This document shows, in pieces, positions 1 through 7,199 of a stretch of DNA of 64,000 nucleotides. The translations under genes were made by a program, and so were the position numbers. Within the stretch, counting starts at the first letter, position 1, and each line of letters opens with the position of its first letter. This stretch comes from Caulobacteraceae bacterium (lineage in GTDB: Bacteria > Pseudomonadota > Alphaproteobacteria > Caulobacterales > Caulobacteraceae), in the NCBI GenBank assembly GCA_947475875.1, contig CANJME010000009.1, forward strand, positions 46,874 through 110,873. The letters are read 5' to 3'. Under the pieces are notes generated by a model. The model was given only the letters and a program-made list of their open reading frames with translations, made no database searches and was not told the origin of the DNA.

Positions 1-2
1 AC

Positions 3-401
3 CCAAATCCGGTCGACCTATATGTCGGTGGACGGATTCGCATGCGCCGGCGCAGTCTCGGCGTAAGCCAGGAAAAGCTGGCCGCCGACCTGGGCCTCAC
101 CTTCCAGCAGGTGCAGAAATACGAGCGCGGGGCCAACCGCGTTTCCGCCTCCAAGCTCTACGAAATCGCCCGCTCGCTGCAGACGCCGGTGGCGTTTTTC
201 TTTGAGGGCCTGAACGATCCCACCCAGGAAGGCGCCTACGATCCGCCGGCCGACATCTTCGTCCACGAATTCCTGATGACCAACGAAGGCCTGGAACTGG
301 CCGCGGTGTTTCCCAAGGTGCGCCGCTCGCGCCTGCGGCGCAGGATCCTTGATCTGGTCCGCACCATGGCCGAGGAAGACGACGCGCTTGAGAGCGCCTA
401 A
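3..401 (+). CDS. XRE-family helix-turn-helix regulator (PraR/PhrR-like), 5' end cut by window
   Basis: The reading frame is open from the first bases of the window; the residues before the first internal ATG (position 42) read PNPVDLYVGGRIR, which matches the usual N-terminus of this alphaproteobacterial regulator family, so the true start lies outside. The HTH sits in the first half (SQEKLAADLG, then FQQVQKYERGANRVS), followed by a short acidic tail ending at 401. In rhizobia the relatives (PraR/PhrR) repress surface and quorum-sensing genes and commonly lie just before metK, as here. Function in this organism is inferred. The regulator family is clear; the exact target genes are not. Confidence 0.85.
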   Translation, partial: PNPVDLYVGGRIRMRRRSLGVSQEKLAADLGLTFQQVQKYERGANRVSASKLYEIARSLQTPVAFFFEGLNDPTQEGAYDPPADIFVHEFLMTNEGLELAAVFPKVRRSRLRRRILDLVRTMAEEDDALESA

Positions 402-419
402 AGCGCTCCGCGCCTTGCG

Positions 420-440
420 GATATAAGGACATCTTTATAT
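420..440 (+). promoter_or_regulatory. SahR-type operator candidate upstream of metK
   Basis: The core ATATAAGGACATCTTTATAT (421-440) is an imperfect palindrome with 16 of 20 positions matching its own reverse complement. It sits about 70 bp before the metK start in otherwise GC-rich DNA. Its form resembles the operator of SahR, an ArsR-type regulator of methionine and SAM-cycle genes in Proteobacteria. No sahR gene is visible in the window, so the assignment rests on motif and position only. Confidence 0.5.
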
Positions 441-507
441 AGGGTTCAGCGGCGATCGTAACGCCGCCCTGCCCGGTTGCGGCCGGCCCTTTGCTGGAGA
501 AGCCCTC

Positions 508-1704
508 GTGACCCGTCCGTCCTATATCTTTACCAGTGAAAGCGTCTCCGAGGGCCACCCGGACAAGGTCGCGGACCGGATTTCCGACACCGTCGTCGAC
601 GCCTTCCTGGCTGAAGAGCCGCAGGCCCGCGTCGCCTGCGAGACCCTGGTCACCACCAACCGCATCGTGCTGGCCGGCGAAGTCCGCGCCGGGTCCAAGC
701 ACCAGACCAAGGAAATCATCAAAAGCCTTGAGCCCAAGGTCCGCGCCGCCATCAAGGACATCGGCTACGAGCAGAAGGGCTTTCACTGGGCCAAGGCGAA
801 GTACGCCTGCTACCTGCACGGCCAGTCGGCCCACATCGCGCAGGGTGTCGATTCCACTGACAAGAAGGAAGAAGGCGCCGGCGACCAGGGCATCATGTTT
901 GGCTACGCCACCAATGAGACCCCCGAGATGATGCCGGCGACCCTGCAGTGGAGCCACAACATTCTCTCGACCCTGGCCCGCAAGCGCCATTCGGGCGAGC
1001 TTTCAGAGCTGCAGCCCGACGCCAAGAGCCAGGTCACCCTGCGCTATGAGAATGGCAAGCCGGCAGAGGTGCTGACCGTGCTGGTTAGCCACCAGCACAA
1101 CAAGCGTATCGACGGCAAGATCGCCATTTCCAAGCGGGTGCTCGACTACATCAAGCCGCACATCCTTGAAGTTTTCCCGGACGGCCTGATCACCAGAAAG
1201 ACCAAGTGGATCGCCAACCCCACCGGGCGCTTCGAGATCGGCGGGCCGGACGGCGATGCGGGCCTCACGGGCCGCAAGATCATCGTCGACACCTACGGCG
1301 GCGCGGCCCCCCACGGCGGCGGCGCTTTCTCGGGGAAAGATCCCACCAAGGTCGACCGCTCGGCCGCCTATATCTGCCGGTATCTGGCCAAGAACGTGGT
1401 GGCTGCGGGCCTGGCCGACCGCTGCACCATCCAGATCGCCTATGCGATCGGCCTGGCCCAGCCGCTATCGTTCTACGTCGACCTGCACGGCACCGGCCAG
1501 GTCGATCCGGCCAAGCTGGAAAGGATCCTGCCCGAAATGGTCGGCGGCTGCACGCCCCGGGCGATCCGCGAGGCGCTGGGCCTCAACAAGCCGATCTACG
1601 CGCGCGCCTCAGCCTATGGCCACTTCGGCCGCACCCCCGACAACGACGGCGGCTTTTCCTGGGAGCGGACGAACTTGACCAGTGAGCTGAAGGGGCTGGC
1701 GTAA
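508..1704 (+). CDS. metK: S-adenosylmethionine synthetase
   Basis: Makes S-adenosylmethionine from methionine and ATP in the cytosol. The 398-residue product has the usual length and all landmarks: GHPDK at residues 16-20, the [12 protein letters not shown] signature near residue 130 and the [19 protein letters not shown] block in the second half. A GTG start is used, with GGAGA at 496-500 in front. It lies directly downstream of the XRE regulator, as in many alphaproteobacteria. A SahR-like palindrome lies in the leader. I see no SAM-II-type riboswitch fold. Confidence 0.97.
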   Translation: MTRPSYIFTSESVSEGHPDKVADRISDTVVDAFLAEEPQARVACETLVTTNRIVLAGEVRAGSKHQTKEIIKSLEPKVRAAIKDIGYEQKGFHWAKAKYACYLHGQSAHIAQGVDSTDKKEEGAGDQGIMFGYATNETPEMMPATLQWSHNILSTLARKRHSGELSELQPDAKSQVTLRYENGKPAEVLTVLVSHQHNKRIDGKIAISKRVLDYIKPHILEVFPDGLITRKTKWIANPTGRFEIGGPDGDAGLTGRKIIVDTYGGAAPHGGGAFSGKDPTKVDRSAAYICRYLAKNVVAAGLADRCTIQIAYAIGLAQPLSFYVDLHGTGQVDPAKLERILPEMVGGCTPRAIREALGLNKPIYARASAYGHFGRTPDNDGGFSWERTNLTSELKGLA

Positions 1705-1705
1705 A

Positions 1706-1747
1706 CGCTTTCAGGCGAAGTGGAAGCCGGTTCGCCGTCAGAAAGCG
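1706..1747. repeat. Dispersed inverted repeat (CGCTTTC type), copy 1
   Basis: The arms CGCTTTCAGGCGAA and TTCGCCGTCAGAAAGCG can pair across an 11-nt loop, with one bulged base. It starts right after the metK stop codon. A second copy, in the opposite orientation, follows the exonuclease III gene at 20836-20874. Likely an mRNA 3'-end or terminator-type repeat. Confidence 0.7.
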
Positions 1748-1763
1748 CGACAAACTAACAAAC

Positions 1764-1804
1764 TAGAGCAACCATCGTGATCCCATCACGATGCTGTTGC
1801 TCTA
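1764..1804. terminator. Bidirectional terminator-like hairpin between metK and phaZ
   Basis: An 18-bp stem with a CCC loop: TAGAGCAAC plus CATCGTGAT on the left, ATCACGATG and GTTGCTCTA on the right, with a 2-nt bulge. It sits between convergent genes and its right end includes the phaZ stop codon. AGAGCA...TGCTCT hairpins of this kind are common between convergent genes in alphaproteobacteria. Confidence 0.65.
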
Positions 1805-3100
1805 GCTCTTGCCGCCGCCCACCACCGTCAGCTGTGGGCGCACCTGTGGCTGCATGGGCGGGTCCCAGCGGTAGGTGAAATCTTTGACGCGAGGATAAAT
1901 CTCGCTCTTGAACCGTCGGCCGTTGAAGACACCGTAGTGGCCGACGCCGGGTTGGATGTAGTCGACCTTCATCTCCGGCGGCAGGCCCGAGCACAGCTTG
2001 TGCGCCGCCTGGGTCTGGCCGATGCCTGAAATGTCATCGTGCTCACCCTCGACGGTGAGCAGCGCAATGTCGGTGATCTTCGAAGGGTCCACCAGCCGGC
2101 CGCGATGATAGAGCTCGCCCTTGGGCAGCAGGTGCTTCTGGAAGACGATGTCGATGGTCTGCAGATAGAACTCCTCCGGCAGATCCAGCACCGAGAGATA
2201 TTCGTCATAGAACTCACGGTGCTTGTCAGCGGAATCGCCGTCGCCCTTCACCAGATCCTGGAAATAGCGCTCGTGAGCCTCGCGGTGCTTGTCGGCGTTC
2301 ATCGACATGAAGCTGTAGAGTTGCACGAACCCCGGATAGACCTTGCGTCCCGCGCCCGCATAGGGCGGCGGCACGGTGTAGATCATCTGCTTCTGGAACC
2401 ACGTGAACGGCCGCTCCTCGGCCAGTTTGTTGGTCACCGTCGGCGACAGGCGCGCATCGATGGGCGAGCCCATGATGGTCATGCTGGCCGGACGGCTCTC
2501 ATCGCCGTCCTCGCTCATCAGCGCCGCGGCGGTCAGCACCGCCGGCCCTGGCTGGCAGACCGCCAGTACATGGGGCCGGGGGCCCAGCGCCCGTAGCATC
2601 TCCTGGATGTGGTCGACATAGTCGTGGAAGTCGAACTTGCCCTCCATCGCCGACACTTCGCGGGCGTTGGTCCAGTCGGTGATGAAGACGGCGTGGTCGG
2701 GCAGGAAGGCTTCAACCGTTCCGCGGAGCAGGGTCGCATAGTGGCCCGACAGCGGGGCGACGATCAGGATGGCGGGGTCGAGCTCGCGGTGGCCCGCGCG
2801 GCGCATGTCGGCCATGTCGCGGTCAAACTGAACGAGCTTGCACCAGGGGCTTTCCCAAACCGTGGTCGGCCTAACCCGAACCGGGTGGCCGTTGACCTCG
2901 ATCTTGTCGATGTTCCAGTCCGGCTTTCCGTAGCGTCGCGTCACATTGGAAAACAGGTCGGCGCCGGCGGCGATGGTCCGGCCCATCTCGCTATCGGCGG
3001 CCGGATTGACCGGCGAGGACCAGAAATCCCGCGCGGCCCGGGCCGCCATACGCCAGGGGCTCAGAGCATAATAGGCTGCTTCGTGCATCGCATAGAGCAT
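1802..3100 (-). CDS. phaZ: Intracellular polyhydroxyalkanoate depolymerase
   Basis: Mobilises stored polyhydroxybutyrate granules. The 432-residue protein is close in length to the PhaZ family and has the lipase-like box with cysteine as nucleophile (AVCQPG, Cys182), an acidic segment (VEGEHDD) and a C-terminal histidine (GVGHYGVFNG), the triad expected for this family. There is no signal peptide, which fits a cytosolic granule enzyme. The start at 3100 has AAGGAG about 8 nt upstream. It is convergent with metK. Confidence 0.92.
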   Translation of the reverse strand: MLYAMHEAAYYALSPWRMAARAARDFWSSPVNPAADSEMGRTIAAGADLFSNVTRRYGKPDWNIDKIEVNGHPVRVRPTTVWESPWCKLVQFDRDMADMRRAGHRELDPAILIVAPLSGHYATLLRGTVEAFLPDHAVFITDWTNAREVSAMEGKFDFHDYVDHIQEMLRALGPRPHVLAVCQPGPAVLTAAALMSEDGDESRPASMTIMGSPIDARLSPTVTNKLAEERPFTWFQKQMIYTVPPPYAGAGRKVYPGFVQLYSFMSMNADKHREAHERYFQDLVKGDGDSADKHREFYDEYLSVLDLPEEFYLQTIDIVFQKHLLPKGELYHRGRLVDPSKITDIALLTVEGEHDDISGIGQTQAAHKLCSGLPPEMKVDYIQPGVGHYGVFNGRRFKSEIYPRVKDFTYRWDPPMQPQVRPQLTVVGGGKS

Positions 3101-3190
3101 GCGCCACTCCTTTTGTTGCGCCGCAGCATAGCACGCGCACAGTTAAGCGAGTCTAGGCGGATTCGGCTCTTGATGGGTGTTTGCGGGCAA

Positions 3191-3763
3191 TCAGCCCGAT
3201 TGCCGCAGGGCGTCGCCTATTTGAGCGGCAATCTGGTCAGGAGAAAGCTCGCCAGTGAGGGGCCGGGCGAGACGCCCCTTCGGATCCATCAGATAGATGA
3301 TCGACTGGTGCTGAACCAGGCCATCCCCGGTCTTGGCGTAATAGATCTTGTAGGCCTTGGCGACTGCCGCGATCTGCTCGGGCGTGCCGGTCAGGCCGAT
3401 CAGGCCGTCGGGAAAGCTGGAATTGTCGATATAGTCCTTCATCGCCTCTACCGTGTCGTGTTCGGGATCGACGCTGATCAGGATCGGCTGGATCTGGCGG
3501 CCTTTGGGGCCCAGTTTTTCGAGGCCCGCGCGCAGGGCCTGCAGGGTGGTCGGGCAAACATCCGGGCAATAGGTGTAGCCGAAATAGATCGCGCTCCACT
3601 TGCCGGTCAGAAGGCTCTCATTGACCGCTTTGCCGTTCGAGTCCGTCAGCTGGAACGGCCCGCCGATACCTGAGGTGCTGTAGTCGACCTTCGGCCCCGC
3701 GGGCTTGCAGGCCGCCAGGACCAGGGAGGTGAGGACTATGGCGAACGCGCGGCGGGTCAGCAT
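3191..3763 (-). CDS. SCO1/SenC family copper chaperone, lipoprotein
   Basis: Delivers copper to cytochrome oxidase or acts in periplasmic thiol-redox signalling. The 190-residue protein starts with a lipoprotein signal (LVLAAC, lipidated Cys19), followed by a thioredoxin-like fold with the copper ligands Cys66 and Cys70 (CPDVC) and a conserved histidine (VQHQS). It is divergent from the regB-type kinase with about 65 bp between starts. The senC-regB-regA grouping is the classic redox-signalling cluster of Rhodobacter and relatives, so a link to respiratory redox sensing is likely. Confidence 0.93.
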   Translation of the reverse strand: MLTRRAFAIVLTSLVLAACKPAGPKVDYSTSGIGGPFQLTDSNGKAVNESLLTGKWSAIYFGYTYCPDVCPTTLQALRAGLEKLGPKGRQIQPILISVDPEHDTVEAMKDYIDNSSFPDGLIGLTGTPEQIAAVAKAYKIYYAKTGDGLVQHQSIIYLMDPKGRLARPLTGELSPDQIAAQIGDALRQSG

Positions 3764-3830
3764 GGTTTAAGGTCTTCCGGCCGCGAGACGGGGGTGACAG
3801 CGCCTCCGGTTGGAGCGAGGGTCATCCGTC

Positions 3831-5216
3831 ATGCCACCTGCGGATTTTCGTTCCGATAGCCCCACGCCTCCCGGCCCGCAAGAGACGGTCGACGGGTTCC
3901 TGCCGCTGACCTTCCTGGCCGGGCGCGGACGGCTGCAGACCGAAACTCTGGTCAGCCTGCGCTGGCGCGGCATTATCGGACAGATCCTGGTCCTGGCGAT
4001 CTGCGCCTGGGGCCTCGGGCTCAATATCCCCTGGGCCTGGTGCGGGCCGCTGGTCCTGCTCGCCGCAGCCCTCAATCTGGGACTCATGAACCTCGCGCGC
4101 CGCCAGCGCGAGCGTCCGGACTGGGAAAATGTCGGGGTCCTGGCCTTCGACACCCTCCAGCTCACCGCCCTGGTCTTCGTCACCGGCGGGGTAGCGAACC
4201 CGTTTTCCCTGCTGCTGGTGGCGCCGATCGCCTTGGCCGCCGCCGCGACCCGTCTCGTCTATGTCCTGGGCATGGTGGTGCTGGGCTTTGCCTGCGTGCT
4301 GATCCTGTCGCTGTGGGCCTGGCCCCTGCCCAGCCCGCTCAACGAGACGCTCACCCTGACGCCGGCCTATCGCTGGGGCGTCTCGATCGCCCTGGCCTCG
4401 GCCATGGGCTTCACCGCCAACTACGCCTGGCGCGCCTCACAGGAGGCCGAGCGCATGGAGATCGCCCTCAATGTCGCCCAGCAGGTGCTGGCTCGCGAGC
4501 AGCGCCTCTCGGCGCTTGGCGCCCTGGCGGCGGCCGCCGCCCACGAGCTGGGCACCCCGCTCGCCACCATCCAGGTGGTCTCCAGGGAACTGGCCCGCAG
4601 CGCCGAGCCGGGCCCCTTGCGCGAAGACGCCGAGCTGCTGATCGAACAGGCCGAGCGCTGTCGCGAGATTCTCCGCCGCCTGACCGAGGCCCCCGAGGCG
4701 AGCGACGCGATGCACGACCGGCTGACCCTCGGTCAGTTGCTCAATGAGGTGATCGAGCCGCATCTGGGCGGCGAAATCCAGATCGAGGGCGTGCTCTCCG
4801 GGCCGCTGGGCGCCGAGCCGCCCGAGGTGCGGCGCATGCCGGAGATCCTCCACGCCATGACCACCCTGATCGAAAACGCCGCCGATTTCGCCAAGCTCGA
4901 GGTTCTGGTCCGCGCCCGCTACGACAACCACGCCGTGACCATCGAGATCCAGGACGATGGACCGGGCTTTGCGCCCGAAATCATTGCCCGGCTCGGTCAG
5001 CCCTATGTCACCACCCGCCCCCAGGGCGAGGGCTCACGCAGCAGCCACGAGGGCATGGGCCTGGGCTTTTTCATCGCCAAGACCCTGCTGGAGAAGTCGG
5101 GCGCCGCCGTCACTTTTCACAACGGCAAGCGGGGCGGGGCGGTGGTGGCGGCCCGCTGGCCCCGCGCGGCGATCGAGGCGCCCGTTTTGCAGGATTTTTC
5201 ATCTCTGGCCACTTGA
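3831..5216 (+). CDS. regB: Redox-sensing histidine kinase RegB/PrrB/ActS
   Basis: Membrane sensor kinase that reads the respiratory chain or quinone pool and phosphorylates RegA. Numbering from the ATG at 3831: hydrophobic segments span residues 45-200, with the quinone-binding GGVANPF motif at 119-125; the H-box AAAAHELGTPLA carries His238; a conserved cysteine (ERCREIL, Cys277) corresponds in position to the redox-active cysteine of Rhodobacter RegB; the ATPase domain follows (DDGPGF, GMGLGFFIAK). A TTG seven codons upstream (3810) is also open, but the ATG has the better-placed GAGGG. The regA gene follows about 80 bp later. Confidence 0.93.
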   Translation: MPPADFRSDSPTPPGPQETVDGFLPLTFLAGRGRLQTETLVSLRWRGIIGQILVLAICAWGLGLNIPWAWCGPLVLLAAALNLGLMNLARRQRERPDWENVGVLAFDTLQLTALVFVTGGVANPFSLLLVAPIALAAAATRLVYVLGMVVLGFACVLILSLWAWPLPSPLNETLTLTPAYRWGVSIALASAMGFTANYAWRASQEAERMEIALNVAQQVLAREQRLSALGALAAAAAHELGTPLATIQVVSRELARSAEPGPLREDAELLIEQAERCREILRRLTEAPEASDAMHDRLTLGQLLNEVIEPHLGGEIQIEGVLSGPLGAEPPEVRRMPEILHAMTTLIENAADFAKLEVLVRARYDNHAVTIEIQDDGPGFAPEIIARLGQPYVTTRPQGEGSRSSHEGMGLGFFIAKTLLEKSGAAVTFHNGKRGGAVVAARWPRAAIEAPVLQDFSSLAT

Positions 5217-5298
5217 GGGGTGCGGCAAGCCGCCGCAGTGTGCTAGGTCGATGGACTAGTTCGACGGGGCGCAAGCCCCCGAACCGCAGGGACCGCCC

Positions 5299-5856
5299 AT
5301 GGTTGACTTGACGGAGACGATCGCGGCCCTGCCCGACAAGAGCCTGCTGCTGCTCGACGACGACGCGCCCTTGCGCATCCGGCTCGGCCGGGCGCTGGAA
5401 GTGCGTGGCTTTGAACCGGTGCTAGCCGAGTCCGTAGCCGAAGCGATCAGCATCGTGCGCAACAAGCCGCCGGCCTTCGCCGTGCTCGACATGCGGCTGG
5501 AGGACGGCAACGGCTTGCAGGTGGTCAAGGTCATTCAGGCCGCCCGCCCCGGCGCCAGGATCGTCATGCTGACCGGTTACGGCAACATCGCCACCGCCGT
5601 GGCCGCGGTGAAGGCCGGGGCCATCGACTATCTGGCAAAGCCCGCCGACGCCGACGATGTGGCCCGGGCGCTGCTGGCTATCGCCGGCGAAACCCCGCCG
5701 CCGCCCGAAAACCCCATGTCCGCCGACCGCGTCCGCTGGGAACACATCCAGCGCGTTTATGAAATGTGCGGCAAGAATGTCTCCGAGACGGCGAGACGCC
5801 TCAACATGCACCGGCGGACCCTGCAGCGCATCCTGAGCAAACGCGCGCCGAAGTGA
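5299..5856 (+). CDS. regA: Redox response regulator RegA/PrrA/ActR
   Basis: Transcription factor partner of RegB controlling energy-generating genes. The 185-residue protein has a receiver domain with the acidic pocket (LLDDDAP) and phospho-acceptor Asp64 (VLDMRLEDG), a lysine in YLAKPAD, a proline-rich linker (ETPPPPENP) and the very conserved Fis-type HTH at the C-terminus (VSETARRLNMHRRTLQRIL). Length and C-terminal sequence are typical of RegA. Repeat element A begins 6 bp after the stop codon. Confidence 0.95.
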   Translation: MVDLTETIAALPDKSLLLLDDDAPLRIRLGRALEVRGFEPVLAESVAEAISIVRNKPPAFAVLDMRLEDGNGLQVVKVIQAARPGARIVMLTGYGNIATAVAAVKAGAIDYLAKPADADDVARALLAIAGETPPPPENPMSADRVRWEHIQRVYEMCGKNVSETARRLNMHRRTLQRILSKRAPK

Positions 5857-5862
5857 CCGCCC

Positions 5863-6021
5863 CCGCGCCTTCGGCGCGGCTTCAAATAAGTACACGGAGA
5901 TCACGGAGCCCTCGGGCAAGCCCGAGGGCATGCACGGAGATCACGGAGCTTTCTGAGCGCGCTCAGGCCTCCGTGTCTCCTCCGTGATCTCCGTGTACTT
6001 ATTTCAAAGCGCCTGCGGCGC
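5863..6021. repeat. Nested-hairpin intergenic repeat, copy A
   Basis: Best-preserved copy of the family. Layout: cap hairpin CCGCGCC-TTC-GGCGCGG (5863-5879); left arm 5884-5908 starting AAATAAGTACACGGAG; inner hairpin CCCTCGGGC-AA-GCCCGAGGG (5909-5928); a direct repeat of CACGGAGATCACGGAG (5933-5948); a small palindrome TGAGCGCGCTCA; right arm 5980-6004, a perfect 25-nt complement of the left arm ending TACTTATTT; cap hairpin GCGCC-TGC-GGCGC (6009-6021). It follows the regA stop codon and precedes the Rieske gene. Confidence 0.93.
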
Positions 6022-6069
6022 GCAGATGCCCGGGTTCATCTTTTCCCCGCATCGGGCTAGACATCCGCT

Positions 6070-7158
6070 ATGGCCGATGGCGCAGGCAAGGTGAGCATGA
6101 AATTCGGCCAGGGGTTCCTGACCGATATCTGGTATTTCGCCGCCCTTTCATCCGACCTGAAGCCCGGCGTCCTCAAGCGTTACGAAATCCTCGGCGAGCC
6201 GGTGCTGCTCGGCCGCGGCCGCAAGGGCGAGGTGTTTGCGCTTCGCGACATCTGCCCGCACCGGGCCTCGCCGCTATCGGCCGGGCGGATCGTCGATGAG
6301 GCCTCGGGCGGCGAAAGCGTCGAGTGCCCCTATCACGGCTGGCGGTTCCGCGCCGACGGGGTCTGTTCGGCCATTCCTTCGCTGGTCGAGGGACAGGACA
6401 CCGATCCCTCCAAATTCAGGGTGCGCCGTTATCCGGTCGCCGAAAACCAGGGCATGGTCTTTGTCTGGGTGACGTCCGATCCGCGAGACGCGGGCGAGCC
6501 CGATCAGCCGCCGCCGACGTTCCCGGGGGTTGTGGGCGGCGCGCCGAAGCTGGTCGATTCCATGGTCTTCGAGGCCCATGTCGATCACGCGGTGGTCGGT
6601 CTGATGGACCCCGCCCACGGGCCTTATGTGCACCAGCAATGGTGGTGGCGATCGCGCGGGTCCGAGCACGCCAAGAGCAAGAAATTCGCCCCGGCCGAGC
6701 AAGGCTTTTCCATGCTCCGCCACGAGCCGTCGAAGAACTCCCGCGCCTACGCGATCCTCGGCGGCGAGCCGCTGACCGAGATCACCTTCCGCATTCCGGG
6801 CCTGCGGTGGGAGCACATCACGGTTGGCAAGCGGCAGGTCCTGTCGTTGACCTGCCTGACGCCCCTTAATGACAAGCAGACGCGCATCACCCAGATCATC
6901 TGGTCGGATCACCCGGCGTTTGTCTTCTTGAAGCCGTTCATTGCCGCCGGAGCCCGGGCGTTCCTGCGCCAGGACGGTGACATGGTGAACCTGCAGAACG
7001 AGGGCCTGAAGTACGGTCCGACCCTCTTGTGGATCGACGACGCCGACAAACAGGCCAAGTGGTACCAGCAGCTCAAACGCGAATGGGCCGGCGCCCGCGC
7101 CGAAGGCCGGGCATTCAACAACCCGGTCGAGGCCGCGACCTTGAGGTGGAAGAGCTAA
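6070..7158 (+). CDS. Rieske-type aromatic ring-hydroxylating oxygenase, alpha subunit
   Basis: A 362-residue oxygenase component. The Rieske [2Fe-2S] site is intact: CPHR (Cys62, His64) and CPYHGW (Cys86, His89). A stretch with HVDHAVVGLMDPAHGPYVH supplies candidate histidine and aspartate ligands for the mononuclear iron of the catalytic domain. No ferredoxin or reductase gene is adjacent, so its electron donors are elsewhere. The substrate cannot be told from sequence; relatives act on aromatic acids, sterol-like compounds or pigments. The start at 6070 could also be the ATG at 6097. Confidence 0.85.
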   Translation: MADGAGKVSMKFGQGFLTDIWYFAALSSDLKPGVLKRYEILGEPVLLGRGRKGEVFALRDICPHRASPLSAGRIVDEASGGESVECPYHGWRFRADGVCSAIPSLVEGQDTDPSKFRVRRYPVAENQGMVFVWVTSDPRDAGEPDQPPPTFPGVVGGAPKLVDSMVFEAHVDHAVVGLMDPAHGPYVHQQWWWRSRGSEHAKSKKFAPAEQGFSMLRHEPSKNSRAYAILGGEPLTEITFRIPGLRWEHITVGKRQVLSLTCLTPLNDKQTRITQIIWSDHPAFVFLKPFIAAGARAFLRQDGDMVNLQNEGLKYGPTLLWIDDADKQAKWYQQLKREWAGARAEGRAFNNPVEAATLRWKS

Positions 7159-7163
7159 GAGGA

Positions 7164-7194
7164 CACCTCCCCCGTGAAACGGGGGAGGTGTTTT
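7164..7194 (+). terminator. Rho-independent terminator of the Rieske oxygenase gene
   Basis: A perfect 12-bp stem, CACCTCCCCCGT and its complement, with loop GAA and TTTT immediately after. It lies 5 bp beyond the stop codon and also separates the gene from the convergent divL. Confidence 0.88.
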
Positions 7195-7199
7195 GCACC

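Noticed and set aside
402..507. SAM-II riboswitch in the metK leader
   Set aside because: I cannot form the expected pseudoknot, and the palindrome at 420-440 explains the only AT-rich signal.
97..990. Long antisense reading frame over the XRE gene and metK (297 codons)
   Set aside because: It lies opposite clear metK coding sequence; long shadow frames are expected at about 68% GC, and the translation is low-complexity Arg/Gly/Ala.
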